A stretch of 32,654 bases of DNA from an uncultured Bacteroidales bacterium (lineage in GTDB: Bacteria > Bacteroidota > Bacteroidia > Bacteroidales > UBA932). This document shows positions 7,757-18,300 of the stretch, in pieces. The position numbers were made by a program, and so were the translations under genes. Location: positions 1 through 32,654 of the forward strand of contig CAJOMY010000003.1 of NCBI GenBank assembly GCA_905235775.1. The letters run 5' to 3'. Positions within the stretch are counted from its first letter, which is position 1, and every line of letters begins with the position of its first letter. Under the pieces are notes generated by a model. It was not told the origin of the DNA. It worked only from the letters and a program-made list of their open reading frames with translations, and ran no database searches.

Positions 7757-8611
7757 ATGAAACGGATTCTAACTTGTTGTCTGGTCCTGCTTCTTGCCAG
7801 CCTGGGAGCCCAGGCCCAGCGGGCCCGGTCGGAAAGCATCCGGCCGGCGTGGCTCAAAGCCCAGCCCGTCCCGTCCAACGGTACCTTCCATTATGTCGTG
7901 AAACAGGACTTCGCCGCCAGCCTTGAAGAGGCGCGGCGGAAATGCTTGAACGACCTGGTCTTGGAAAGCGGCTTGGAGGGAGGCATGGTGGTTGTGACCG
8001 ATATCAATTCCCGGGTTTCCGATGAAATGGTGTGGGAAAATGGCCGCCTGGTCAACCGGGGAGGCGACAGCTTCGACGCCACCACGCGGATGACGGGCAG
8101 CGAGCATACGCTGGCCGTCAAGAACATCGCCGAGTACTGGGAGCGCGACGCGACAGGCAACTATCATCTTTATAACCTGTTCGCGCGGTCCAATTCCGGG
8201 CAGACCGCCCGATTTGACGAAGTGGCGCTGACGACCCGATACGGCGCACGCGGTGTCTGGCGTTCGGCAATCGTCCCCGGTTGGGGTCAGATGTACAAGG
8301 GCTCCACCGGCAAGGGTATTGCCATGCTTGCCGGCGTGGTTGTATCCGCCGGAGGAATTGTTTTCTGCGAAAACGTCCGGAGTTCGTACATCAAGCAGAT
8401 GAACAACGCCATGCATGACGAATCCAAAGCCCGCTCCTATTATACGACAGCACAGAATTATGCGGTGTACCGGAATATCTGTATCGGTGCGTGTGCCGCG
8501 ATTTATCTTTATAGCCTGATTGATGCTGCCGTGGCTCCCGGAGGCACCAGGATTGTTCCGATAATCACCTCAGACGGGGGCGCCGGCCTTTCCTATCGGA
8601 CGAATTTTTAA
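7757..8611 (+). CDS. Exported protein with LPP20-like N-terminal part and DUF5683-like C-terminal membrane region
   Basis: Signal peptide; WRSAIVPGWGQMYKGSTGKGIAMLAGVVVSAGGIVF is typical of DUF5683. Confidence 0.6.
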   Translation: MKRILTCCLVLLLASLGAQAQRARSESIRPAWLKAQPVPSNGTFHYVVKQDFAASLEEARRKCLNDLVLESGLEGGMVVVTDINSRVSDEMVWENGRLVNRGGDSFDATTRMTGSEHTLAVKNIAEYWERDATGNYHLYNLFARSNSGQTARFDEVALTTRYGARGVWRSAIVPGWGQMYKGSTGKGIAMLAGVVVSAGGIVFCENVRSSYIKQMNNAMHDESKARSYYTTAQNYAVYRNICIGACAAIYLYSLIDAAVAPGGTRIVPIITSDGGAGLSYRTNF

Positions 8612-8620
8612 GTTGTTACC

Positions 8621-10201
8621 ATGATGAAACTGAGACCTTTTCTTGCCGCCGCCGCGGCGATGCTGTTTTTATTCGGATGTAAACCCATCGGAGAAGAGCC
8701 GGATTTCAAGGGGAATATCGCCGGGACGGTGTATTCCGCCGGCACGCCGCTTTCCGGCGTGAATGTCGTATTGTCCCCCGGGGGCAATTCGTTTGTGACC
8801 AAGGCGGACGGCTCCTATCTGTTTTCGTCCCTGTCGCCGGGGCAGTACACGGTGTCGTTCTCCCTTCAGGGATACAAAGGGCAGACGAAGACGTTCAACG
8901 TGACGGCAGGGTCCACGACGACCGGGGATGTGACCCTGGAGAAGGATGCCGAGGTCCTGTCTGTGGACAAAACGGTCCTGGATTTCGGCACAGGAACGAC
9001 ATCCCTTTCCTTTGTCCTCACCAACAAAGGGGCGGGCAGCGTGTCTTGGAGTATCGATGTAAACAAGAAGCCGGACTGGCTGACTGTTTCCAAGACAAGT
9101 GGCTCCCTGCAGATGAACGGGACCGCGTCCATTTCGATAGAGGTGGACCGTTCGAAGGTGAGTCTGTCGTCCACCACGGATTCCTGGACGCTGGGAGTCA
9201 GCGCCGATACAGGCCAGAGCGTTTCCGTCAAGATAGAAGTGACTGCCGGCGTCCCTGCCACCCTCACGACCGTTCTGGTCAAGCGGGGGCCGCACGAACT
9301 GAGCATCAAGTGTACGCCCTCCGAGAATACCAGCAAATATGGTGTCCTGCTCAGCAAGAATAACGGTTTCACGCAAGAGCAGCTCATAGATAGAGCAGCA
9401 TACTACACAAAAGAGACAACGATCACCGGATATAATCTGGATGCGGATACGCGTTACACCTTTTATTACATCACCTATAATGAATTCGGACAGTGTGCGG
9501 AGATGGTCAAACAAGGCGCACAGACCGCAGCGGAAGAGAATGAGCCGGCGCCCAAGACGGTGGCTGATTTCATCGGAACGTGGAATATGACCGGCTACGA
9601 CTGGGAAGCCGAAGAGGAAGGATCCTGGTCCGGGTTGGAGATATCCACCTTTACGGAAGACGGAGAAGAATGGGTCAAGGTGTCCAGGTGGGAGGAGCAG
9701 AATTTCTTAAATGCCTTTGGACGTTTCAACGCAGACCGGCAGTGCATCGACCTGTACTCCGGTTATGGTTCCGGTTCCTTCCACTTTAATTCCGCTCCGG
9801 ATGTCAGCTATCGGGCATACTTTTACCCGGTGTATGTGGAAGACGAGGAAAACGCATATTACATCGTGGACGGCAAAGGTCCGGATGACGGGGCGATCGC
9901 TTCGCTTGTCATGGCCGAAGACGGCACACTTTCCCTGACGGGCGCGGCTGACAAGGATTCGCAAGGCCATTATGCCAATGCGTATATGTTCGAATACTAT
10001 AATCTGGAGACCGAGGCTTATGGTGGACACTTCAACATCAAAACGCAGGTCAGGATGACCCGCGCCTCGGCGACTTCCGCCGCCCCTGCGGCCAAACCGG
10101 CTTCCGCCGGGAGACCCGGACCCGCCAGGCCGGCCCGGGTCGGGACAAAGCTTTCGACCGGGCAGGAAGCCGCAATCCTGCAGGCAGTGGAGAATAACTG
10201 A
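8621..10201 (+). CDS. Multidomain lipoprotein: carboxypeptidase-regulatory-like, BACON-like and FN3-like domains, unknown C-terminal domain
   Basis: Lipobox LFLFGC|K; GTVYSAGTPLSGVNVVLSPGGNSFVTKADGSYLFSSLSPGQYTVSF (CarboxypepD_reg-like); LTNKGAGSVSWSIDVNKKPDWLTVSKTSGSL (BACON-like). Confidence 0.75.
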   Translation: MMKLRPFLAAAAAMLFLFGCKPIGEEPDFKGNIAGTVYSAGTPLSGVNVVLSPGGNSFVTKADGSYLFSSLSPGQYTVSFSLQGYKGQTKTFNVTAGSTTTGDVTLEKDAEVLSVDKTVLDFGTGTTSLSFVLTNKGAGSVSWSIDVNKKPDWLTVSKTSGSLQMNGTASISIEVDRSKVSLSSTTDSWTLGVSADTGQSVSVKIEVTAGVPATLTTVLVKRGPHELSIKCTPSENTSKYGVLLSKNNGFTQEQLIDRAAYYTKETTITGYNLDADTRYTFYYITYNEFGQCAEMVKQGAQTAAEENEPAPKTVADFIGTWNMTGYDWEAEEEGSWSGLEISTFTEDGEEWVKVSRWEEQNFLNAFGRFNADRQCIDLYSGYGSGSFHFNSAPDVSYRAYFYPVYVEDEENAYYIVDGKGPDDGAIASLVMAEDGTLSLTGAADKDSQGHYANAYMFEYYNLETEAYGGHFNIKTQVRMTRASATSAAPAAKPASAGRPGPARPARVGTKLSTGQEAAILQAVENN

Positions 10202-10203
10202 AA

Positions 10204-10236
10204 AAAGAAGGCGACCATTTTGGGGTCGCCTTCTTT
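10204..10236. terminator. Bidirectional Rho-independent-like terminator between convergent genes
   Basis: AAAGAAGGCGACC (10204-10216) / ATTTTGG / GGTCGCCTTCTTT (10224-10236), with A-run upstream and T-rich tail downstream. Confidence 0.85.
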
Positions 10237-10259
10237 GGTTTTAGTACAGTTATTATTGT

Positions 10260-11258
10260 TTAGTCATCGAGGCCTTCGATGGTCTCGATGGTGCCGTCTT
10301 CGCGGTAGGTCAGTTCGCAGACCTTGAGGCTGCGCAGGCGGTTGATGCCCTTGGAGGGGACGCTGTCGTGGTGGAAGAGCCACCACTTGCCGCCATACTC
10401 CACGATGGAGTGGTGGGTGGTCCAGCCGTACACCGGCGTGAGGATGACGCCCTTGTAGGTGAAGGGGCCGTACGGATTGTCGCCGATGGCGTAGCAAATC
10501 TTGTGCGTGTCGCCGGTGGAGTAGCTGAAATAGTACTTTCCGTTGTATTTGTGCATCCAGCTGGCTTCGAAGAAGCGGCGCTCGTTGTCCTCCACCTTGA
10601 CCGGGGTGCCGTCCCCGTCCAGGAGGACGACCGGTTTCGGCTCCTCGGCGAACTGGAGCATGTCCTTGCCGAGCTTGACGACGCGGGCCGGAATGGCCGG
10701 CTGGCCGTCGGCGGGGTAGGAGGTGCCGTTGTCTTTGGCGAGGTTGTCCTCGTAGCGCTGGAGCTGGCCGCCCCAGATGCCGCCGAAGTACATGTAGTAC
10801 TCGTCGTCGGCGTCGTCGTGCAGGATGGCGTAGTCGATCGAGTAGCTGCCGCGGACCGGGTCTGGCTGGGCCTTGAACGGGCCGGTCGGGCTGTCGGAGA
10901 TGGCGACGCCGCAGCGGAAGATGTCAGTCTTGTCCTTGGCGGGGAAGTACATGTAGTACTTGCCGTCGCGGCCTTTGACGACCTCGTTGTCCCACAGCTG
11001 GCGGCGGGCCCAGGGAATGTTCTTGATGTCGAGGGCGACGCCATGGTCCTTGATCGGGGAAGTCATCGGATCCGGGCCTTCCAGGGACAGGACGTGGTAG
11101 TCCTTCATGTCATATTCGCTGCCGAAGTCGTCGTCCGGAGCGGCGGACTCCCAGTCATGGGAGGGGTAGATGTAGAGCTTGCCGTCGAACACGTGCACGG
11201 ACGGATCCGCCATGTAGTCGGCGGGGAGGAGGTAGCGTTTCTGAACTTTCTTTGCCAT
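10260..11258 (-). CDS. GH43 family glycoside hydrolase (beta-xylosidase/arabinofuranosidase type), no signal peptide
   Basis: NPxxADPS-type start PADYMADPSVHVFDGKLYIYPSHD; WARRQLWDNEVVKGRDGKYYMYFPAKD; GSYSIDYAILHDD; FFEASWMHKYNGKYYFSYSTGDTH; TTHHSIVEYGGKWWLFHHD. Confidence 0.9.
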   Translation of the reverse strand: MAKKVQKRYLLPADYMADPSVHVFDGKLYIYPSHDWESAAPDDDFGSEYDMKDYHVLSLEGPDPMTSPIKDHGVALDIKNIPWARRQLWDNEVVKGRDGKYYMYFPAKDKTDIFRCGVAISDSPTGPFKAQPDPVRGSYSIDYAILHDDADDEYYMYFGGIWGGQLQRYEDNLAKDNGTSYPADGQPAIPARVVKLGKDMLQFAEEPKPVVLLDGDGTPVKVEDNERRFFEASWMHKYNGKYYFSYSTGDTHKICYAIGDNPYGPFTYKGVILTPVYGWTTHHSIVEYGGKWWLFHHDSVPSKGINRLRSLKVCELTYREDGTIETIEGLDD

Positions 11259-11271
11259 AACTTATTGGTTA

Positions 11272-12720
11272 TTATGCGTTAAGGTGTCTTGCTTCGATGG
11301 CCTGGTTGATCTCGTCCATCTTCTCGTCGCTGAGTTCATACTTGCTGATGATCCAGATGGCGAGCAGGAGCAGGATGGCGGGGATCACGCAGACCAGCCA
11401 GAGGATGCCCTGCAGGGCCAGCGGCGTCTGCGTGGCTGCTTCGGCGTTGAAGCCGACCCAGGCGAGCACGAGTCCCGGAACCACGCCGCCGAGAGCCATG
11501 CCGGCCTTGAAGAAGATGCCGGTCAGGGCGTTGACGATGCCGGCGATGCGCTTGCCGGAGGTATATTCACCGTAGGCGATGACTTCGGGGACGAGGGCCC
11601 ACATGTAGCCGGTGGCGGTGATGATGCCGGTGGACTTCACGAACTGGGCGATGCACAGCAGCACGAAGTTGCTCTTGGTGGCCGGGATGGACACGAAGGT
11701 GTACATCAGGGCCATGCCCACGACGGCGACGCCGAGGAAGAGGTAGAACATGCCTTTCTTGCCGATCTTGCGCTTGATGGCGGGCACGAGCGGCATGAAG
11801 ATGAAGGCCGGGATGGTGCCGAGCCACATGAACAGGGTGGTCAGCAGCGGGGTGGCCTCGACGTTGTAGCTCATGAAGTAGGCGTCGGCAGCGTTGCTCA
11901 CGCTCATCATCGCGAAGGCGGTGATGAAGAAGAAAGCCACGACGCGCAGCGGCTTATTGCGGCCGAACTCCATCCACAGGTCGCTGACCTTGACGTTGGC
12001 GGACTCCTTGGCGTCCATGACGATCTTCTCCTTGCACTGCGTGAAGCAGAAGACCAGCAGGGCGAGGCCGACGGCGGCGAAGATGGCGTAGGTGATGAAC
12101 CAAGCGCTGCCGGCTTCCGGGGTGTTGTACACGGCGACGGACTTGCCGGTCGCGGGGTCCAGGACCTTCGGGGCGAAGATGGCGATGATGATCGGCAGGG
12201 ACTTCACGCAGAGGGCGCCGAGGTTGGCCATGAACATGCGCGTGGAGGTCAGGATGGTGATCTCTTCGGTGTCGCGGGTCAGGGAGGCGTTCAGCGCGCC
12301 GTACGGGACATTCACGAGGGTGTAGCACATGGACATGCCGACGTAGGTGACGTAGGCGTAGATCAGCTTCACGGTGTCGGACGAGGCGGCCAGTCCGTTC
12401 CAGAAGCACAGGATGGCCAGACCCACCAGCGGAATGCCGCCCAGAATGAGCCAGGAGCGGTATTTACCCCACTTCGGGTTGCCTTTGTCGACGATGGTGC
12501 CGACCACCGGGTCCCAGAGCACGTCCACGAGGCGCACGACCAGGAACATCAGGGCGGCGGGACCGGGCTTGAGCCCGAAAACGTTGGTGTAGAAGAAGAG
12601 AAGCCAGATGCTGACGGTCTGATAGATGAGGTTCTGCGCCATGTCGCCGGCGCCGAATCCGATGCGCTGCATCCAGCTCAGTTTGTAGAAGCCCTTGGCT
12701 TCGTTGGGATTGTTGGCCAT
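11272..12720 (-). CDS. GPH-family (MelB/XynP-like) glycoside:cation symporter
   Basis: LSWMQRIGFGAGDMAQNLIYQTVSIWLLFFYTNVFGL...DVLWDPVVGTIVDKGNPKWGKYRSWLILGG: GPH/MFS signature. Confidence 0.92.
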   Translation of the reverse strand: MANNPNEAKGFYKLSWMQRIGFGAGDMAQNLIYQTVSIWLLFFYTNVFGLKPGPAALMFLVVRLVDVLWDPVVGTIVDKGNPKWGKYRSWLILGGIPLVGLAILCFWNGLAASSDTVKLIYAYVTYVGMSMCYTLVNVPYGALNASLTRDTEEITILTSTRMFMANLGALCVKSLPIIIAIFAPKVLDPATGKSVAVYNTPEAGSAWFITYAIFAAVGLALLVFCFTQCKEKIVMDAKESANVKVSDLWMEFGRNKPLRVVAFFFITAFAMMSVSNAADAYFMSYNVEATPLLTTLFMWLGTIPAFIFMPLVPAIKRKIGKKGMFYLFLGVAVVGMALMYTFVSIPATKSNFVLLCIAQFVKSTGIITATGYMWALVPEVIAYGEYTSGKRIAGIVNALTGIFFKAGMALGGVVPGLVLAWVGFNAEAATQTPLALQGILWLVCVIPAILLLLAIWIISKYELSDEKMDEINQAIEARHLNA

Positions 12721-12755
12721 AGGTTATTGTTTTGAATACGTATTATCGAGTCTAA

Positions 12756-12763
12756 CAAATATA
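12756..12763 (-). promoter_or_regulatory. Bacteroidetes -7 element TATATTTG upstream of the symporter-GH43 pair
   Basis: Plus strand caaatata, 36 nt upstream of the ATG at 12720. Confidence 0.6.
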
Positions 12764-12771
12764 GGAATAAT

Positions 12772-12790
12772 CCGGAACATTGTGTCCCGG
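12772..12790 (-). terminator. Small intercistronic hairpin between GH115 and the symporter gene
   Basis: CCGGAACA-ttg-TGTCCCGG (plus strand); one G-U pair in the minus-strand RNA. Confidence 0.45.
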
Positions 12791-12818
12791 ATTCCATCCA
12801 AAAAGCACCAAGAATCCG

Positions 12819-15356
12819 TCATTCGGCGGCGCGGACGGCCGCGGACTCTTCCCCGAAGAGGAATTGCGGGGTGTAGCCGCCGTAGTCGACCACGATTTTC
12901 TCAAACACGATGCCCGGGTCCAGCGGGCGCAGCGAGAGGGTTGCCCAGCCGCCCCGTGCAGGCAGTTCGGACACGGTCTCGACCACGCGGCGCGCCACGG
13001 TCGGGTAGTAGACGGAGTAGATGTTGGCCGGGTCTTCGTTGAGGCGTTCGTTGAAGAACTGCACCTGCGAGGCGCCGTCCAGCTCGACTTCATAGCGGTG
13101 GCCGCTGTTGTTGAAGGCCAGGGTGGACTTGGTCACGACGTGCACCTTCACGGATGTCGTACCCTCCGGCAGTTGCACGCGGTAGCGCAGGACGCCGCCG
13201 TCCGTCGCCACGGTGTAGGGCATGAGTGCGACGCCGCTGAGGGTGCGGCCCATGTGCGGAATGACGGTCCAGGCCGCGTCCGCAGCGCTCTCCGCCGCGA
13301 ACCAGTGCTCCGCTTCGATGGCGGTATAGCCGTGCGGGTCGGACCCGAAGGAGAATCCGCCCGGGGCCGCATCGCCGATGCGGCGGATCTCCGGCAGGCG
13401 GTCGGCGGGGAAGTTGTCGTTCCAGCTGCGGTAGCCGATGTGCTTCTGGGTCATCATGCCGTTCCACTTGCCGCCGGACATCTCCTGGTTGTACTGCCGC
13501 ATCAGGAAGGCATCGCGCGCGAAGCATTTCTCCACGAGGTCCGCCCAGCGGTCTGCGGCCGGGTCGCCCTTGGCATGGAGGTCATGGTTCATCGCCTGCG
13601 CGTAGTACATCTCATAAAGGTTGGAGAGGGCCTGCACCGGGAAGAGGACAAGCTGCCGGTAACTGTCGCGGCGGGCGGGGTCGAGCGAGAGGAACTGCCG
13701 CAGGGCCTCGGCCTCGAGGCGGGCGAAGTCGTCGCTGACGCGCTTGAATTCGCCGGAGGCGAGGTCGTAGGTGGTGCGGTCCATCATTTCGGCCGTGGTG
13801 CGGCCGCTGTACTTGCAGTAGAGGTTGAGGATGCGCGCCGCCTCGTCGGCCTGGTCTTCGCCGAAGGCTGCGGCGCAGAAGGCGCGGGTGTGCTCCTGAA
13901 GCCTGTCCACGGTGAAGGTCTCCGGGCGGCGGGCCATGGCCAGGAAGAGGTCGATCGGGTATTCCATCGGCTTGAGGTCGCCGACATTCAGCACCCAGAG
14001 CCGGTCCACCCCGTAGGCCCAGGTCAGCTGGAGCTGCTCCCACATGTTCTGGATCGGCGTGACGTTCAGCCACTTGGAGTTGCGCGGGGCGCCCACGTAG
14101 TCCACGTGGTAATAGATGCCCCAGCCGCCCTTGCGCTTGCGTTCCTCTGCGGTCGGAAGCTTGCGCACGTCGCCCCAGTTGTCGTCGCTCAGCAGGATGG
14201 TCACGTCGTCGGGCACGCGCAGCCCCAGGTCGTAGTACTGCTGGACCTCTTTGTAGAGGGCCCAGACCTGCGGCCGCTGCTCCGCGGGCTTCCCGGTGAT
14301 CTTACGGATGATCTGGCGCTGGTTCTTGATGATGGTCTCGAGGAGTTTGATGTACCTCGCCTCTTCGCCTTCCTTGGCCATGGCGGCGTCGCCGTCGCCC
14401 CGCATGCCGATGGTGATCAGATCCTCCGTATCCTTGGCGCGCTCCACGCCTTCGGTGAAGAATCGGTCCAGGACCTTGCGGTTGGTCGTATAGTCCCAGG
14501 GGCCGTCGGCGCCGCGCCGGCGGACCCATTCCTGATGGTTGCGCGCCATGGGTTCATGGTGCGAGGTGCCCATGATGATGCCCATATCGTCGGCCGTCCG
14601 GCTGTTCTCCGGGTCGTCGGCATAGAAGGCCCAGTCCCACATGGCGGGCCAGAGGAAGTTGGCGCGCAGGCGGAGCAGAAGCTCGAACACGCGGGCATAG
14701 AAGCGGTGGTCGCCGTAGTCCGTGCCGTAGGTGTTCTTGACCCAGCCGGTCAGGCAGGGGGCCTCGTCGTTGAGGAAGATGCCGCGGTAGCGCACGGCCG
14801 GGGAGGCGACGGAGTAGGTGCCGGGGGCCATCGAGAGGTCCTCACGGTACTCCACGGCCACGTCGGCCCAGTCGTACCAGGGCGAAACGCCGATCTGCTC
14901 GGAGATCTCGTAAATGCCGTAGATGGTGCCGCGCATGTCGGCGCCGACGATGACGAGCGCGTCGTCATAGCCCGGGACGGCGCTGCCGAGCGTCTGGATG
15001 AAGTAGCTCTCGAACTGCCCCTTCAGGGGGGAGGGGTCGATCAGCCCCCGGGCGGCGAGGGCGCGGACGAGCGGGCTGTCCACGCTGCCGGCGAGGATGG
15101 CGCGCGGGCCGGCATCCGGGGCGACCGAGCCGCAGACGCGGCCGAAATCGGCCCGGAGGTTCCCGGCGGCGATCTGGATGCCCTTCGCGTCGGCGGGGTC
15201 GGTGACCACGGCGGCGGGGACGCCCCGTTCAATCAGGGAAAAACGGCCCGGGGCCGTGCGGGTTTCGGTGATGCCGGGGTGGTCGATGGCGCCGGCGGAC
15301 AGGCAGATCAGCATCGGGGCTGCCAGCAGGAGGGTTCGTTTCAGGATATTCATCAT
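12819..15356 (-). CDS. GH115 family alpha-glucuronidase (xylan alpha-1,2-glucuronidase), exported
   Basis: Signal peptide; IYGIYEISEQIGVSPWYDWADV, RYRGIFLNDEAPCLTGW, LRLRANFLWPAMWDWAFYADDPENSRTADDMGIIMGTSHHEPM, LLSDDNWGDVRKLP, GGWGIYYHVDYVGAPRNSKWLN: GH115 core motifs. Confidence 0.95.
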   Translation of the reverse strand: MMNILKRTLLLAAPMLICLSAGAIDHPGITETRTAPGRFSLIERGVPAAVVTDPADAKGIQIAAGNLRADFGRVCGSVAPDAGPRAILAGSVDSPLVRALAARGLIDPSPLKGQFESYFIQTLGSAVPGYDDALVIVGADMRGTIYGIYEISEQIGVSPWYDWADVAVEYREDLSMAPGTYSVASPAVRYRGIFLNDEAPCLTGWVKNTYGTDYGDHRFYARVFELLLRLRANFLWPAMWDWAFYADDPENSRTADDMGIIMGTSHHEPMARNHQEWVRRRGADGPWDYTTNRKVLDRFFTEGVERAKDTEDLITIGMRGDGDAAMAKEGEEARYIKLLETIIKNQRQIIRKITGKPAEQRPQVWALYKEVQQYYDLGLRVPDDVTILLSDDNWGDVRKLPTAEERKRKGGWGIYYHVDYVGAPRNSKWLNVTPIQNMWEQLQLTWAYGVDRLWVLNVGDLKPMEYPIDLFLAMARRPETFTVDRLQEHTRAFCAAAFGEDQADEAARILNLYCKYSGRTTAEMMDRTTYDLASGEFKRVSDDFARLEAEALRQFLSLDPARRDSYRQLVLFPVQALSNLYEMYYAQAMNHDLHAKGDPAADRWADLVEKCFARDAFLMRQYNQEMSGGKWNGMMTQKHIGYRSWNDNFPADRLPEIRRIGDAAPGGFSFGSDPHGYTAIEAEHWFAAESAADAAWTVIPHMGRTLSGVALMPYTVATDGGVLRYRVQLPEGTTSVKVHVVTKSTLAFNNSGHRYEVELDGASQVQFFNERLNEDPANIYSVYYPTVARRVVETVSELPARGGWATLSLRPLDPGIVFEKIVVDYGGYTPQFLFGEESAAVRAAE

Positions 15357-15359
15357 GGT

Positions 15360-18300
15360 TTATTCGTATAATTTCTTGAGATCCGCATCGTCGGGATGAT
15401 TCTGCAGACGCGCCACGAACTCGCGCGGGGTCATGCCGAAATACTCTTTGAAAGAGCTGGAGAAGTAGGAATGGGAGGAGAATCCCACCCGGTAGGCCAC
15501 TTCGGACACATTGACCTGGCTGTCCGCCAGCAGATGCGCCGCCTGTTTCATGCGGCAGGTCCTGATGAGCACGCCGGGGGATTCCTGGCCGAAGGCTTTG
15601 AGCTTGCGGTTCAGGTGTACGCGGCTGATGCCGACGTCCTCGCAGAGCGCGGCCACGCCAAAGTCCGGGTCTTCGAGGTGCTTCTGGATGCTCTCCACGA
15701 TGCGCCGGAGGAGCCGCTCGTCGGCCGAACCCATCTGGATGCCCGAGTAGTCGTAGTTCATCGCCACGCCGTAGCGGTCCTTGACCGCCTCACGGGCGGA
15801 AATGGCCTGGGCGACGCTGCTGAGCAGCAGCTCGACGGAGATCGGTTTGGACAGGAATTTGTCCGCGCCGCTGTCGCTGGCCGCCTGCTCCTCCTGTTCG
15901 TCGTTCTGGCCGGTCAGGATGATGACCGGGATGTGGCGCGTGGCGTCGTTCGCCCGGATGCGGGCGCAAAACTCGCTGCCGCTCTCGCCCGGCATCACGA
16001 GGTCGGTGATCACGATGTCCGGCAGCGTTCCGGTCACGACGGGCCAGGCCGCCGCCGCATCCGCGCAGGCGGTGACGTTGTACGGGCCGCGCAGCAGGGT
16101 CTTGAGGTATTCGCGGGTGTCCTCGTCGTCATCCACCACGACGACGTTCTTCTTGGCCCGGACGGTGCGCTCGGCGGGGCTTTCTGCCGGCGCGTGGGTC
16201 TGGTCCTCGTGCTCGTCGGCGGAGTTTTTGGTGTAAAGGTCCTTGTGGTGCGAGGTGTAGGAGAGCTCTTCGGTGGTGAGGTGCTCCTTGCCGGCGGGCA
16301 CAAGGACGCGGAACACCACGCCGTCGTCCTCATTCTCGGCGAAGATGCGGCCGTGGTGCAGCTCGACGAGCATCTTGGTCAGGTTCAGGCCCACGCCGGA
16401 GCCGGAATTCGCGTCGTGCGGGTTCACCTGCACGAATCGGTCGAAGATGCGGCTGATCCAGGCCTCCTCGATGCGGCTGCCGGAGTTGAAGATGCGCACC
16501 TGCACGAAATCCCGGATATCGGGGCGCAGTTCGTCCCGGTTGGGGATGAGACCGGACACGTTCACGCGGATGCGGCCGCCTTCCGGCGTATGCTTGAAGG
16601 CGTTCGAGAGAATGTTGTAGACGATCTTGTCGAAGTTGCCCTGGTCGATCCAGAGGAGTTCCTCGGCATGCGTGGACGTCAGCGAGAAGTCGATCCGTTT
16701 GCTCTGCGCGAGTTTGTCGAAGGACTTCATGATGTCCTGGATGAAATAGATGATGTCCGTCTGCCGGAAGTGCAGCTGCATCTGTCCGGCATCGATCTTG
16801 CGCAGGTCCATGAACTGGTTGACGATGCGGTTGATGCGCAGACAGTTGCGGTACATCAGGTTGTAGGTGTCCTTGCGGGCGGCGTCCAGCTCGGCTTCGC
16901 GCATGGCGCCCAGCGGCGCCATCACGAGGTTGAGCGGGGTGCGGATCTCGTGGGTGAGATTGGTGAACAGGCCGAGACGCAATTCCATCATCTCCGCTTC
17001 TTTCTTTTCCTCGGTGCGCCGCCGCTGCTGCCGTATCATCCGGAACAACAGCGCTATCAGGCCGGTCAGCAGGATCAGGTAGCAGGCGTAAGCCGGGCCG
17101 GTGCCGTACCAGGGGGCTGCCACGCGAAGTTCCACGCTGTGTTCGGAGCAGTCCTCAGGCGCACCGGCGAAAAAGGCTCTCACTTCGAAACGGTAACGTC
17201 CCGGCGGCACATTGGTATACGTGGCTGCGCGCAGGAGCGCGGGTGCGGTCTTCCAGTCGGTGTCGAATCCCGCCAGGCGGTAGGCATAGACGATGCGCTG
17301 GGGGTTGGTGTACTCCGGGACGGAGAATTCGAGCGAGAACAGATTGGCGCCCCGCGGAATTTGGATCCGGGAGGCCTCGGAGATATGCTTGTCGATCAGG
17401 TTGTCCTTGCCTGCCGCCGGGTCGAAGGAGACGTCCTGGCCGAGCACCGTCAGCCGCGCCAGGGAGACTTGCGGGATGCGGTGTCCGCTGCCGTCCACGA
17501 GCATCGGGAAGAAATGGGTGACGCCGCCGGTCCCGCCGAAATAGAGCCGGCCGGATGCGGCCTTGCAGGCGGCGCCGGAGCGGAATTCATTGCCCTGCAG
17601 GCCGTCGTAGGAGCGGAAGCTGTCGATCTTGCCGCTGCGGGGCGACAGCCGGGACAGCCCGCCCAGCGAGGAGGCCCAGACATCGCCGGTGGCGGTGACG
17701 AGGATATCGCGGATCACATTGCTCGCCAGGCCGTCCTGATCCGTGTAGAGCCGGACTGCGCGCGTGTTCTCGTCCACGCGGAGCAGACCGTCTTCCGTGC
17801 CGAACCACATGGTTCCTTCCGGGCCGCTGCCGATGCTGTAGATGCGCTGCGGGGTGTTGCCGTCGGCCGGAATGGCATATGGCACGACGCGTCTGGCCGC
17901 CGGGTCGTAGCACCAGGGACCGTTGTAGGTGCCCACCCAGAGCATGCCGTTGGCATCCAGGTGCAAAGAGCTGACCCAACGGTATTGATTCTCGACCTGC
18001 CGGTCGACAATCCGCTTCGATCCGGCGTTGATGACGACAAGTCCCTCCCCGTAGGTGCCCGCATAGACGAGGTCGCGCACGGGGTCGTAAACCAGGGTGC
18101 GGATGCGTTCGGTGCCGATTTCGCCGTTGACGGCGAAATGAGTGATCGAGCCGTTCCGGTCCAGGCAGAACAGGCCGTCCAGGTAAGTCCCGATCCAGAG
18201 CGTGCCATGGTTGTCTCCCGTGATGGCCATGATCGAATTGTTGGTCAGGGCGGAATTGTCCCGTGTATATGTCCGCTCCCGGGGGGTTCCCGCCCTTCCC

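Noticed and set aside
12780-15371. 863-aa plus-strand ORF antisense to GH115
   Set aside because: Same codon-bias artefact; GH115 motifs on the minus strand explain the region.
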